From positions 1-64,000 of the forward strand of contig CAMFKP010000001.1 in assembly GCA_945957385.1 (NCBI GenBank): a DNA stretch of 64,000 bases, written 5' to 3'. The notes under the pieces were generated by a model. It was not told the DNA's origin, searched no databases, and was given only the letters and a program-made list of their open reading frames with translations. Each line of letters starts with the position of its first letter. The stretch's first letter is position 1. Of the stretch, positions 54,742-64,000 are shown piece by piece. This stretch comes from an uncultured Aeromonadaceae bacterium (lineage in GTDB: Bacteria; Pseudomonadota; Gammaproteobacteria; Enterobacterales; Aeromonadaceae). Both the position numbers and the translations under genes were made by a program.

Positions 54742-55302
54742 ATGATGATGGTTGGTGCTGAGAGAGGTAGGTTGGTTCATGATGTGGTGCAGGTGGTCGG
54801 CAAGAAGTTATTTGGCCGAGAAGCACCGAGCCAACAGGGGAGCTGGCCAAGTAATGACGCGCTAATGGCGAATCTTGAGCGTATCTTGCTAGTCGATGTC
54901 GCTCACATTGATGCACTTGGTGAAGTCAGTCCAAACAAAAGGCCTGTAATTCTTTGCGGAATTGTAGATGGTTTTGATCTTATCCTGCTGGAAAGTGGCG
55001 ATTTGGCAGGGGCGTGTGAAGAATTTGAAATTGTTCGTGATGAATATTCATTGGCCAAGGAATTAACGGCCTCTGTCCGTCGTGATGTCGGCGGGTATCT
55101 GAGCGATTTACGAGCAAAGTTTGTCGCTGGCGGTGGTGATGATTGGTGCTTCGAGTGGAATTCAGATGATGGCTCGCGGTATGTGGTAATTCCTTCGGAC
55201 AAAAGAACAGCGATTCTTGAATGCTTTGGCGTCGGGAAAGGTGATATGAGCCAACTGACAAATTATGCGCAATCGGCTGCAGGGGCATGTCACGATGAAT
55301 AA
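54742..55302 (+). CDS. Hypothetical protein, 186 aa
   Basis: Not recognised. Mixed alpha/beta, soluble. Start at 54742 behind GGGGGT. Stop overlaps the next start by 8 nt. The 210 nt to dotA contain a CACCC/GGGTG hairpin near 54650 but no clear promoter. Confidence 0.65.
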   Translation: MMMVGAERGRLVHDVVQVVGKKLFGREAPSQQGSWPSNDALMANLERILLVDVAHIDALGEVSPNKRPVILCGIVDGFDLILLESGDLAGACEEFEIVRDEYSLAKELTASVRRDVGGYLSDLRAKFVAGGGDDWCFEWNSDDGSRYVVIPSDKRTAILECFGVGKGDMSQLTNYAQSAAGACHDE

Positions 55303-56251
55303 CGATGGGGTTCAACCACTAGGCGGTATTCATGGCGTGAGAGCTAGATCATTTGGTGATCTAGCACAGCTGGTGTCTGGGCTGCATGGGGAATTGTCCA
55401 AAAACCCGAAAGACCCAATTGCGGTCGATGCCCAGTATGTCCATGCCTATCAAAATGATCGTACGGCTAGAGTTCAAGTCAGTGAGGCTGCTATTTCGGC
55501 AGCTAAGCTATTTGATTCAGCGGTTAATGAGATTAGAAAATCGCCAGCGGGTGCGTTAATTAAACTAGAGGCCATCGGGGTTGTTGCGGATGGTTCGCTA
55601 GTAAAGCATGAAGATGTGCTGAGTGTGGCTGCAGTATGGAAAGATGAGTACCCACAAGAGGTTATCGATGTTGGTAGGGCAATAGCTGGGAATGGAAGTC
55701 TGAGTGATATTGCCCAAGAAAGACTGATGAATCTCGCTCCGTACTGTAATGATAAGCAGACGATGGAGAGTCTGGCCAAAAATCCGACACTCAATGCTGA
55801 GGCAGTAGAGACGCTATTGGTTCGATTCGCTGAAGATCGGTACTTTGTGGCTAAGCTGGCAGATCATGCTGGGAAAATGGGGGCGTTGTCTATCGACGCC
55901 GCGAATCCGCATGTTGAAAACCGATGGTCGGAATTGTCATTGAGAATCTACCATGCAGATTTTAATCGCGAGTGCTCGGTGAACGCACTGGTGGGGGTTC
56001 GTGATCAAAGTGTTTTGATGGGGGCCGCTTTAGATGTGGCGAGTAACGTGGGTGCGCTCATGAAAGGTGATAAGTTGCGGGCAGTGGTGAGAAACCCCGC
56101 AACCCCAATCGAAGCGATTGAGGTAATCAGCAAAAATGTGCATTCATTTATGCTTGACCGGCATGTAAGGGATCAACTTGCGGAGGCAGTTAAGCAGAAT
56201 GGTAAAACAGAGCAGAGCCTAGATGGCTCAATTGATCTGAATATGGGTTGA
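55295..56251 (+). CDS. Hypothetical protein with LRV-like repeats, 318 aa
   Basis: Helical, with at least two leucine-rich-variant-like units (KNPTLNAEAVETLL and RNPATPIEAIEVIS). Start at 55295 behind AGGGGC. Probably a protein-binding repeat domain. Cargo or partner of the giant protein downstream is a guess from position. Confidence 0.65.
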   Translation: MNNDGVQPLGGIHGVRARSFGDLAQLVSGLHGELSKNPKDPIAVDAQYVHAYQNDRTARVQVSEAAISAAKLFDSAVNEIRKSPAGALIKLEAIGVVADGSLVKHEDVLSVAAVWKDEYPQEVIDVGRAIAGNGSLSDIAQERLMNLAPYCNDKQTMESLAKNPTLNAEAVETLLVRFAEDRYFVAKLADHAGKMGALSIDAANPHVENRWSELSLRIYHADFNRECSVNALVGVRDQSVLMGAALDVASNVGALMKGDKLRAVVRNPATPIEAIEVISKNVHSFMLDRHVRDQLAEAVKQNGKTEQSLDGSIDLNMG

Positions 56252-56255
56252 ACTA

Positions 56256-56975
56256 ATGCGAATCCAACTTAAAGAAAACAGGATGGCCGATGTTGCTGCA
56301 GCCTTAATGCAGCAGGGGGGCTACAAGGGATTATCTGGGGCAACAACTAAGGATGTAGAAGAGGCCAAAGGGGCGATGCGATGGTTGTCTGCTGCGACAG
56401 GGACGCAGGTAGCAATCATCAAAACAGAGTCCGGCGCTCAGGATGTTGTCAATCAAGCGATGGCAGGCGGGCAAAAGTCAGCCCAGTTGCTTGTTGATAC
56501 CGGCTATAGGAAGGCAAAAGAAATCGGGATTAATGCGCCTGGCTCGCATGGGTTGGTGGTGATTGATGCCGATGGTGTAATGATGACCGAGGCGGAGTAT
56601 CGGGATTTTCATGTGTTGCATGCTGTTGCTGAAGAGCAATTGGCGAATCCAGAAGAGCCTGAAGGCGCGATCAAAATTGCATCTAAAGAACTTGAGCGTG
56701 TATTGACGGCGCTTAATACTGGCATTCTTGAAGACCAGGTGAGCGAGCGCGAGGGTGGTGCTACGTATGAAAAAATGAGCACGAGTATTCGCCACATCAT
56801 TGCACATGAACATGGGCAGGCATTGGATAATGAATTGAAGCAAATGATGCAGAGTGTCCAAGCAAATGCGGCTGAAATGGCGCTTCAAAGGGTGCAGCAA
56901 ATGTTCCGAGGCCAGTCGAGAACGGTTAGCCGGCCAGAGAACTCTGGAGCTGAACGAGCCTCTCTTGAGTTGTAA
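56256..56975 (+). CDS. Hypothetical protein, 239 aa
   Basis: Not recognised. Helical ends around a central alpha/beta region (GSHGLVVIDADGVMMTEAEY). 4 nt after the previous gene. ATG 56283 is an alternative start. Terminator 56987-57033 follows. Confidence 0.65.
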   Translation: MRIQLKENRMADVAAALMQQGGYKGLSGATTKDVEEAKGAMRWLSAATGTQVAIIKTESGAQDVVNQAMAGGQKSAQLLVDTGYRKAKEIGINAPGSHGLVVIDADGVMMTEAEYRDFHVLHAVAEEQLANPEEPEGAIKIASKELERVLTALNTGILEDQVSEREGGATYEKMSTSIRHIIAHEHGQALDNELKQMMQSVQANAAEMALQRVQQMFRGQSRTVSRPENSGAERASLEL

Positions 56976-56986
56976 AATCAGCGGAT

Positions 56987-57033
56987 AAAAAATGACGGTA
57001 TCCATTTTTATAAAGTGGGTGCCGTTTTTTTTT
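56987..57033 (+). terminator. Intrinsic terminator
   Basis: ACGG...CCA and TGGG...CCGT stem with an internal loop, then nine T. Confidence 0.8.
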
Positions 57034-57130
57034 GCTGATTGTTGTTTTTGACTTTGTATTGGTCGTTGAAAAGTATGAAGTCTAGGATCTTGATTCAATA
57101 TCTAAGTTGGTATTTAGCTAGGTAATTTCC

Positions 57131-60100
57131 ATGTCGATCAGTTACATTTTTAATGCTTTGCAGTGGTTTTCCCGTGGAAACAATGGGATTGGTCCTGTTT
57201 TCAAGAATGGGGTGTTGACGCTTGAGGCCATTAGAAAATGTGAAATGGATGAGATGCCAACTTTGAACCAATTGCTGTCACGAGAAGGGTCAAATTTATA
57301 TGATTTTGTAGTGCGTGACGGTGATGGCCAGTATTTGGGGTCATTGACGTGCGAAATGAGCGAAAAAGGAACTGCCATTGCATTGCATGATCTTGTTTTG
57401 AATGATGAATGGCGTGGGAAAGGGTATGGCCGGCAGGTAGTTCAAAGCTTGATCGCGAATATTGATGGTGGGGATTTAGAAATAGTGGACGCTGGCCGTG
57501 AAAGTGATTCTTTCTGGGCGGCTTTAGGGGTTGCTGAGGGAGGTGGGGATGGCGTTAAAAAATGGCGAATCAACAAGGAAGGCGTCAAAAACCCACACGG
57601 CGCAGTTGGAAAAGTTAAGGAAGGAGAGGGGCGAGATCGCCAAATCTTTCATCGAGATGGATTTGATGAGAAAAATTCTGGATCAGTGCAAGAAAAAGAA
57701 TTAGCAGAGTGGCGCGAAGGCCTAAATCTGAGCCTGGGGAGAATGAGTATCGAGTTCGTCGATGCTGGCAAGGATGGAGAGATGCTTGGCCCTGTATTCG
57801 CTACTGGGGCACAAGGTGTTATCGAAGGTAGAACCCTATACCTTCATAAAGAGCGATTTGCGAGCTTGTTGGAAATTGAAAGTGTAGTTGCGAAAGCGCA
57901 CATCGCAATTAACGGCTTGGACGATGGAATTGGATTTGGTGCTGCGGCGGCTGCATTCTTCGCAAAAAATGTTCAATTGGATGCAGATGATAAAGAGGCG
58001 TCTGGCATTAAAAGAACATTTGGTGAGCGCTTGGCCTGTTACACGGCAGTTGAGTTGAGTAATTGCTTGGGTTGGAGTGAAGTCGTAAGGGCTATTGCGG
58101 GCGATTTAGAAGGTCTAGGGCTGAAGAACCTATCGAGGAAGATCAAAAAAGAGCTTGTCGATAAGCCAAGTGTGCAACTTGAAGTGGCGAAGGAAGTAGC
58201 AGACCTGAGTAGGGTGGTCGGGCAGTGGCTATCGGATGGTGCGCCAGCACCAGCATGGGCGTGCAAAGGCGTGTCCTGCGTTTTCTTTGATGGTCAGATG
58301 GAGCACCTGAATGTACGTCATGAGCTCGTGAAAGAGGGTGTAGTTGATGGGGTGGAGACGCTGCAGCATATCGATGAATTGGAAGCGGAGCTGTACCAGG
58401 CGATTTATGGTGACAAGTCACTTTTTTCCGATGTCGGTAAAATCGGTAAGGAATTAGCTGAGCAAGGTCTAATTGAATATTTTGAAGCAATGCCCAGGGC
58501 GAAATGTGCCGTTACGCGGAAGTTCGGGGTGGGCGGGGTAATTGAACTTTCTGAGAGCAAGGTATTGCTGCGTGGCCCAGTCGATGACGTTGAAGGGGCT
58601 CGGTACTTTGCTAAGCGGAGCGATGCAATCGCTGAGTTTTGGAGTCTAGCAACACCAAGATCGTCTTTTGGTGGAATGGACAGAGAAAATCGATTTGGGA
58701 AAGTTGTAACTGGCGAAGTGGGTGATCTTGATCTGCGGGATATCGGCTTGATGAATGCCAAGCTGATTGAGGCAGACGATGCAAAAGCGCTATTAGGAGA
58801 TGTGCAATTAAAAAATTGCATGCACGTTGATTTGACCTTGCCATCCGATTGGATTTGCAGGAGCGAAGATGGAATCGAGGCTGGTTTGACGCAGGAAAAA
58901 GCGTCGAGTAGCCATTTGTACGCTGTATTTGGGGCTGCTGAGCAAGCGGCTGGGCGTCGAGGGGCTGTATTGAGCTTGGGCGGCGTGCAGGTTAATACAG
59001 GTGAGGTTGGGAGCGACGGATCTGTTAGATGTGTCATGCCCCTTCCCGATATGTTGCGCCTGACGAAAGTGCGTGCGCTGGTGGACTTAACGCAGCAAAT
59101 GCGAGGCGACAAGAATAGCTTCGATAAGATTATTCACCCTACAAAAGAGGGGGTTGCGCAGTTTTATAGGTGGTTTGAAGGCAGCTCAGTGGTTGATTCT
59201 TTAGGCAGGCCGCTGGTGTTGTTTCATGGCACAAACAGCGACATGAACACATTTGACTTCGAGCGATCAAGAGAAAACCGAAAGGTGTTCATGTCGCCAA
59301 ATAGCAAAATGGCGAGTGAATTTGCGCTTTATAGAAGTACCTGGTCTGGTGCAAACGTGTTGCCAGTGTTTGCGAAAGCGAATGTGCTTGTTGTCGATGG
59401 TGATGGTAAAGGAATTCGCGAGGTTGAGCGTGAGTTTAAGGCTGAAGATAGCCTGCCAAATGAAGGCGTGTATGAGTATGCAAAACGTCATGGGCTGACA
59501 GGGGTTTGCTTCAAATCTGTTGTTGATGAGGTGGGCCCAAACTACGTTGGGGCTCAAGATGTATATGCGTTCTTTGACGGGGCTGAATTTAAGTCAGCGC
59601 TGGGGAATGCGGGTGGTTTCGATAAAGATAGTAAGGATGTGCGTTTTAGCTTTGCCGGCGAGAATGCAAAGACTATCGACATCGAAAAGTTGGCACTTGC
59701 AGGTGAGATGGAGCGTGAAGGTGCTGACGCTAAAGAAATTTGGCAAAAGACAGGTTTTTTCCGTGCGCCATGGGATAAGAAATGGCGATGGGAGATCGAC
59801 GATAGTGTGGCGTCAGCTGAGATGAAGTCGGGAAGTGCGCCGGATGTATTGGCACATAAAGGGCTATTCGAGGCATATCCCCCGCTAAATAGCTTGCGGG
59901 TGGATTTGAAAAAGCTATTGGGCGGGAAGTCTGGTGGGTACAACGAAAATCAGGGCTCTATCAGTATCGACCCAAGCCAGGCACCAGAAATTATCAAACC
60001 GCTTTTGCATGAGATGCAGCATGCAATACAGACGCAAGAAGGTTTTGAAAAAGGGGGTACGCTCGATTTAGACCAAACCAATGCGGATGCAGATATTGCT

Positions 60101-63100
60101 AAAGCGATGCGTGACTTGCTGAGTGTGGATTACTTGGCCAAGCAGTTCTCGGTGAAGCCAGAGGTGGCTGCAAAGTTAGGTGGTTTTAACGAGGTAACGA
60201 TTTCCACTGTGAAGAGGTGGGATGACGGCGGGCTATGGGAATCGAACGTGCAAGCGTTGAAGTATGAAACTTTGCCCGCGATGACGAGATACTGGAATAG
60301 CGCAGGGGAAGTAGAGGCGCGTCTGGTTGAGTACCGCAAGTCATTGAGCGAGGCAGAGCGCAGGGCTGCTTTTCCGCTGGATCAAATCGATGTTCCTTTG
60401 AGTGAAATACTTGTTGGGGGTAAATGGCTGGGGCAGGCTGATGATGCTGGCTTTGATGCCGAATTTGAGGCCAGAGCAAGCATTGCAGAGCAATTGGCCG
60501 CGCAAAATTTGGGCGTTCCGGTTCGGATGGTGATGGAAGTCGCACGTCTTTCGGAGTCAGAACTGAAAGATCGCGATGCGCAAAGAACGAACCTTGTTGG
60601 GGAGTTTGATGAGCCCAAAACATTCAAGCGCTATCCGCTGGGTTCAGCAATGGTCGATGAGTATGGCGGTGATTTCGCTGGCCGCTACGTGTCTTATTTG
60701 CGGGAGTTCGAGCCTTTAACATTGGCGACGAGTGAGGCCGAGGACAGGATCAAATCACACCCGTCATACGCAATGTATGTGAAGTGGTCAGGTGATGGCA
60801 TTGACCCGCCATACGTGGCAGTCAATGAAGGTGAAAACGGGAAACTTATCTGCACCAATCGCAGGAGAACGCTAGCTGCGCAAGAGACAGGCCGGATCAT
60901 TCAAGGGTGGTTCAGCCCTCTGAATAAAGTGACCGGATTACCGCTGAAAGTGGCCGATGTGCATGCCGCGATTGCAGCTGCACAGGAAGCGATCAAGGCA
61001 CAGCCAGAAAAGGCGGCAAATGGGATTATTGCGTGCGTTGATTACGCAGCCACTGAAGAAAACCGCGAAACGGCCAATCTTTTAAAGGGGGGTAGCAGTA
61101 AATCGGCTGAGGCAGTGGCGCGTGCCGCAAAAGCAATGGCCGAGAAGATTGGGCCTGATGCCATTCTGGTGCCTATCCCTGGGCGCACTGGGAGCGCTAC
61201 TTCAACGCTGGTGCTGGCGCAGGCAATTGGTGATATTGCGGGATGCACAGTAGCAGATATTTTGTCAGGTGTTAGTCGGGAGTCAACGCGATCTTTGCGG
61301 TACGAAGGGATACCAGCTACCGCAAAACAAATGGGCTTCGCGCTGAAGGCACAAAAACCGGAAGGCCGTATTGTATTGGTTGATAACGTGCTCGCTACAG
61401 GTACATCGGTCTACGCGGCTCGGAAGGCGCTGGGCGAGGATGCCGATGTATTGGTTTATGCCGCAGATAGTCGAGTGGCGTATGCGCCTGTAGATCCTGA
61501 TGGTGAGATGGATGCAGTACGTGAAAAGTACGCAGGTACGGATATGTGGCTGAAAGCACCTAATGGTGACAAGTCACGTTTATCTGAGCGTCAATGGCTG
61601 ATGGTGAGAACGCCATCATTCAAATCATGGTTTGGTGATTGGGAAAATGACCCTGAAAACGCATCGAAAGCAATGGGCGCGAATGGGGAGCCGAAGGTCT
61701 ACTACCACGGGAGCGATAAATCAGGTTTTCATGAGTTCGAGACAGAGCCGGACAACCCAAAAACACGGGGAACGGGCAGTTTCTTTACTGATGATTACTA
61801 CATCGCGGCGAGCTATATACGGCGGTCTAACAATATCGCGGTACATCTTCCAGAAGAGATACTTGAATCCCCTGACCTAATCGATGCAGTGATAGAAAAG
61901 GGCATCTTGGTGGATGTCGAGATGTCGAGTGGTCGGATTGAGCGTTGTTTTTATCAGGACATCGATGCTGCGCTGGCTGATTTGACGCTTGAAGAAGGTG
62001 AAGATCTGGAATGGGTTGAAGGATATCAGGTGCTTCATGACGAAGAATTCATTGGCACCAGAGGTGAAGTGCTTGAGCATTTGCGAGGGATTGAATCGAG
62101 CTACAGCGGCATATACGAGTGCTTTTTAAATATACGTGAGTGCATGACTTACGACTGGAAAGGCAATAGCTGGGATGATACGCCTGACTTTGAACCTGAG
62201 TGGTGCATCTACGATCCAGAGGGTTTTCCGGTTGATTACCTCTATAGCGAGGATGAAGTTGAGCAATTTAAGCTCGAAAACCCTGAACTGACTATTGAGA
62301 AGGTGGTACGTGATCGCAGCACGGATGATGTCGCCAGAGAAGCGAGAATGTCTGGTGATGATGGCGTCTTGCTTAACGATGTGGACGACAGCGGGCCGTA
62401 CGGTAATCCGGCAAGCGGGCAAGTAGCCGTTGTGTTTGAAGCAAAAAACATCAAGTCGGCTCATAACTTGGGCACATTTGCTTCAACGACGAACGATATA
62501 CGGTTTAGCTTTGCGGGTGAGAATGCCAGTACGGTCGATTTGGCGATGCTTGCCAAAGCGGGCGAAATGGAGCGGGCCGGTGCGGATGTAAAAGAGATCT
62601 GGAAGGAAACTGGTTTTTTCCGTGCGCCTTGGGATAACAAATGGCGTTGGGAAATTGACGACTCAGAAGGCGTATGGGCGCAGACGGGCGAAAAAATCGA
62701 CGAGTATGGCACATGGCCGATTTACCAAAATACCGGAGCTGTGATTGATCGTGAAGCGGCGATTGCCGTAGCTAATAATGAGCGTGTTTCGGTAGATGGC
62801 GTGCTTTTTCATGAGAAGCTGTATGCAGCGTATCCGAAAGGCGGGCGGGGCTTGACTAGCCTCGGCAAGACTCAAGTACGACAGCAGACGGAAAAAGGCG
62901 CGTCTTATGGTGGCAGATACATCACAGTAAACAAAGGTACGCTGCTCGATCATGGGACGTACAAAGATATTTCTGAGGGGCGATTGCTGCCTGAGATGTT
63001 GCTGCATGAGTTGCAGCATTCAATTCAAGATCGAGAAGGCTTTGCAAAAGGCGGGAACCCGCAGCAATTCGACAGCAAAAAAGCGATTTGGTATCGGGAT

Positions 63101-64000
63101 TGTTTATGGTGGCGTGATCAGGTAGAAGCCAGAGCATTAGAGCAAGGCTTTGGGATTGATAGCTATCAAGGGTTATTGAAAGCCAATGACCTGGTGTATT
63201 CGGAGTATGTGGCTGCCGGATTAGAAGACTTGGCGCTAGACAGCAAAACCCGTGAGGATGCATTGCAGTTTGGATTCTCTCAAGGGGGGGCTTTACGGGA
63301 AGTTGGTGAGCGCAATGTCGTAATGTATGGGCTCGACAAGAGCATTTCGCCAACGTCAGAACTCGCTCTGTACCGGCGTTTGGCGGGTGAGGCGGAAGCT
63401 CGATTGACGATGAAACGCTCGCAGTTAAGCGCGGCTGAGCGTCGTGAACGCTTCCCATTAGATGACCTTGATGTTCCGGTTGATCAGCTTGTCGTCGTGG
63501 GTGTCGAAAACATTCAGAATGAGCAAGTTGTCACGGCAGACACCATCGATATCAATGGGGTTCAACGCCCTTCACGCAACAGTGAAGGGAAATTAATTCA
63601 CGCGACAACCGAACAGCTCAAATCTGAGATGGGCAACGATGGTAGCTTCAATGACGATGAGAAGTCGGTTAGCAGTTACGTAGAGCCGGAACGTGAATTT
63701 ATCGAAGTGGACGGTGTTCTTCGTCGAATCAAGAATAGCGAAGGTAAGCTAATTCACGCAGACGACGAAAGCGTGCGCAATTTCTGGCGTTGGTTCGGGG
63801 ACTCGAAAGCGGTAGATGATCTTGGTCGGCCATTGGTGGTGTATCACGGTACGAATCAAGACTTTGATGAGTTCATGCTGGGGGCTGAGTCTCAAGGTCA
63901 TACAACAGGTGCTGGGCCCGCAAAGGGGTTCTTCTTCTCTGAAAATCCAGCTAATGCATCAGGTTGGGCTTCCGCTGTTGCAGGGCGGCGTGATGATGAA
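57131..64000 (+). CDS. Giant polyvalent protein (GNAT, ART, zincin, PRTase modules), partial, at least 2290 aa
   Basis: One open frame from ATG 57131 to the window end, 3' end missing. Domains read: GNAT acetyltransferase (acetyl-CoA loop WRGKGYG, residues about 93-99); ADP-ribosyltransferase-like modules with (F/Y)HGT or YHGS at residues 698-701, 1525-1528 and 2238-2241; zincin-like sites HEMQH at 960-964 and HELQH at 1959-1963; phosphoribosyltransferase PRPP loop (VLVDNVLATGTS, about 1415-1426). A linker with RFSFAGENA occurs at about 838 and 1791, so a block of roughly 950 residues is duplicated. Fits the polyvalent proteins of phages and conjugative elements, which are thought to be delivered with DNA and to modify host targets. 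No signal peptide. The target is unknown. Confidence 0.8.
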   Translation, partial: MSISYIFNALQWFSRGNNGIGPVFKNGVLTLEAIRKCEMDEMPTLNQLLSREGSNLYDFVVRDGDGQYLGSLTCEMSEKGTAIALHDLVLNDEWRGKGYGRQVVQSLIANIDGGDLEIVDAGRESDSFWAALGVAEGGGDGVKKWRINKEGVKNPHGAVGKVKEGEGRDRQIFHRDGFDEKNSGSVQEKELAEWREGLNLSLGRMSIEFVDAGKDGEMLGPVFATGAQGVIEGRTLYLHKERFASLLEIESVVAKAHIAINGLDDGIGFGAAAAAFFAKNVQLDADDKEASGIKRTFGERLACYTAVELSNCLGWSEVVRAIAGDLEGLGLKNLSRKIKKELVDKPSVQLEVAKEVADLSRVVGQWLSDGAPAPAWACKGVSCVFFDGQMEHLNVRHELVKEGVVDGVETLQHIDELEAELYQAIYGDKSLFSDVGKIGKELAEQGLIEYFEAMPRAKCAVTRKFGVGGVIELSESKVLLRGPVDDVEGARYFAKRSDAIAEFWSLATPRSSFGGMDRENRFGKVVTGEVGDLDLRDIGLMNAKLIEADDAKALLGDVQLKNCMHVDLTLPSDWICRSEDGIEAGLTQEKASSSHLYAVFGAAEQAAGRRGAVLSLGGVQVNTGEVGSDGSVRCVMPLPDMLRLTKVRALVDLTQQMRGDKNSFDKIIHPTKEGVAQFYRWFEGSSVVDSLGRPLVLFHGTNSDMNTFDFERSRENRKVFMSPNSKMASEFALYRSTWSGANVLPVFAKANVLVVDGDGKGIREVEREFKAEDSLPNEGVYEYAKRHGLTGVCFKSVVDEVGPNYVGAQDVYAFFDGAEFKSALGNAGGFDKDSKDVRFSFAGENAKTIDIEKLALAGEMEREGADAKEIWQKTGFFRAPWDKKWRWEIDDSVASAEMKSGSAPDVLAHKGLFEAYPPLNSLRVDLKKLLGGKSGGYNENQGSISIDPSQAPEIIKPLLHEMQHAIQTQEGFEKGGTLDLDQTNADADIAKAMRDLLSVDYLAKQFSVKPEVAAKLGGFNEVTISTVKRWDDGGLWESNVQALKYETLPAMTRYWNSAGEVEARLVEYRKSLSEAERRAAFPLDQIDVPLSEILVGGKWLGQADDAGFDAEFEARASIAEQLAAQNLGVPVRMVMEVARLSESELKDRDAQRTNLVGEFDEPKTFKRYPLGSAMVDEYGGDFAGRYVSYLREFEPLTLATSEAEDRIKSHPSYAMYVKWSGDGIDPPYVAVNEGENGKLICTNRRRTLAAQETGRIIQGWFSPLNKVTGLPLKVADVHAAIAAAQEAIKAQPEKAANGIIACVDYAATEENRETANLLKGGSSKSAEAVARAAKAMAEKIGPDAILVPIPGRTGSATSTLVLAQAIGDIAGCTVADILSGVSRESTRSLRYEGIPATAKQMGFALKAQKPEGRIVLVDNVLATGTSVYAARKALGEDADVLVYAADSRVAYAPVDPDGEMDAVREKYAGTDMWLKAPNGDKSRLSERQWLMVRTPSFKSWFGDWENDPENASKAMGANGEPKVYYHGSDKSGFHEFETEPDNPKTRGTGSFFTDDYYIAASYIRRSNNIAVHLPEEILESPDLIDAVIEKGILVDVEMSSGRIERCFYQDIDAALADLTLEEGEDLEWVEGYQVLHDEEFIGTRGEVLEHLRGIESSYSGIYECFLNIRECMTYDWKGNSWDDTPDFEPEWCIYDPEGFPVDYLYSEDEVEQFKLENPELTIEKVVRDRSTDDVAREARMSGDDGVLLNDVDDSGPYGNPASGQVAVVFEAKNIKSAHNLGTFASTTNDIRFSFAGENASTVDLAMLAKAGEMERAGADVKEIWKETGFFRAPWDNKWRWEIDDSEGVWAQTGEKIDEYGTWPIYQNTGAVIDREAAIAVANNERVSVDGVLFHEKLYAAYPKGGRGLTSLGKTQVRQQTEKGASYGGRYITVNKGTLLDHGTYKDISEGRLLPEMLLHELQHSIQDREGFAKGGNPQQFDSKKAIWYRDCLWWRDQVEARALEQGFGIDSYQGLLKANDLVYSEYVAAGLEDLALDSKTREDALQFGFSQGGALREVGERNVVMYGLDKSISPTSELALYRRLAGEAEARLTMKRSQLSAAERRERFPLDDLDVPVDQLVVVGVENIQNEQVVTADTIDINGVQRPSRNSEGKLIHATTEQLKSEMGNDGSFNDDEKSVSSYVEPEREFIEVDGVLRRIKNSEGKLIHADDESVRNFWRWFGDSKAVDDLGRPLVVYHGTNQDFDEFMLGAESQGHTTGAGPAKGFFFSENPANASGWASAVAGRRDDE

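Noticed and set aside
1-64000. Transposases, insertion sequences, tRNA, rRNA, replication initiator
   Set aside because: None could be recognised. Absence in this window says nothing about the rest of the replicon.

Overview
The window looks like part of a large conjugative plasmid, or a plasmid-like integrative element, of a Gram-negative bacterium. A betaproteobacterial host is an inference from the antirestriction and phage-like gene content, not something proven here. It has two halves. No rRNA, tRNA, transposase or replication initiator was recognised.

Left half, about 0.3-40.7 kb: an accessory island of some 75 small genes, mostly on the minus strand and mostly unrecognised. Recognisable members are a KlcA/ArdB antirestriction protein (17725-18156), a NinX/DUF2591 phage protein (8939-9301), a CoiA-like/DUF6035 nuclease (14852-16237), a PAPS-reductase-type PP-loop enzyme (30098-31573), a small HD hydrolase (12491-13024), a DUF262 protein (18914-19471) and a GNAT acetyltransferase with a membrane tail (39323-40165). 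What unites the island is a cassette found 31 times in front of genes of unrelated sequence: a -35 TTGACA, usually exactly 17 nt, a -10 YAATAT, a fixed ATATCACATGAAG stretch, a hairpin (GCCC-A-GCC-loop-GGC-A-GGGC) whose stem covaries from copy to copy, and an SD of the CCGGAG type. One more gene has the promoter with a different leader. Eight genes inside operons keep the hairpin without the promoter. Many gene ends carry an intrinsic terminator next to a second family of inverted repeats (GCTGGTGCTG...CAGCACCAGC). I read this as one regulon of many small genes, possibly an establishment or anti-defence programme used on entry into a new host.

Within the island, 6968-7725 holds a CRISPR-like array without cas genes: 12 repeats of about 36 bp, 11 unique spacers of 30-31 bp, an almost constant 66-bp period, and degenerate repeats at the right end.

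At 40.8-42.6 kb lie a divergent tyrosine recombinase, two small downstream genes, and a 33-bp palindrome over the recombinase promoter region. Next comes a block of nine 11-12-bp TGCGT iterons (42678-42786).

Right half, 43-64 kb: a type IVB (Dot/Icm, IncI Tra-like) conjugation operon in the order dotD(traH)-dotC(traI)-dotB(traJ)-icmT(traK), followed by a ParM-like actin, an unknown partner, two exported proteins (one DsbC-like with a CPSC site), and a small gene ending at a strong terminator. Then come an XRE regulator behind a 24-bp palindrome, a coiled-coil protein, and dotA/traY on the opposite strand. The window ends in a plus-strand operon of three unknown genes and a giant polyvalent protein (57131 to beyond 64000, at least 2290 residues). 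That protein carries an N-terminal GNAT domain, a phosphoribosyltransferase domain, and repeated ADP-ribosyltransferase-like and HExxH zincin-like modules. It is a candidate for a protein that travels with the DNA during conjugation. The remaining Dot/Icm core genes must lie elsewhere.
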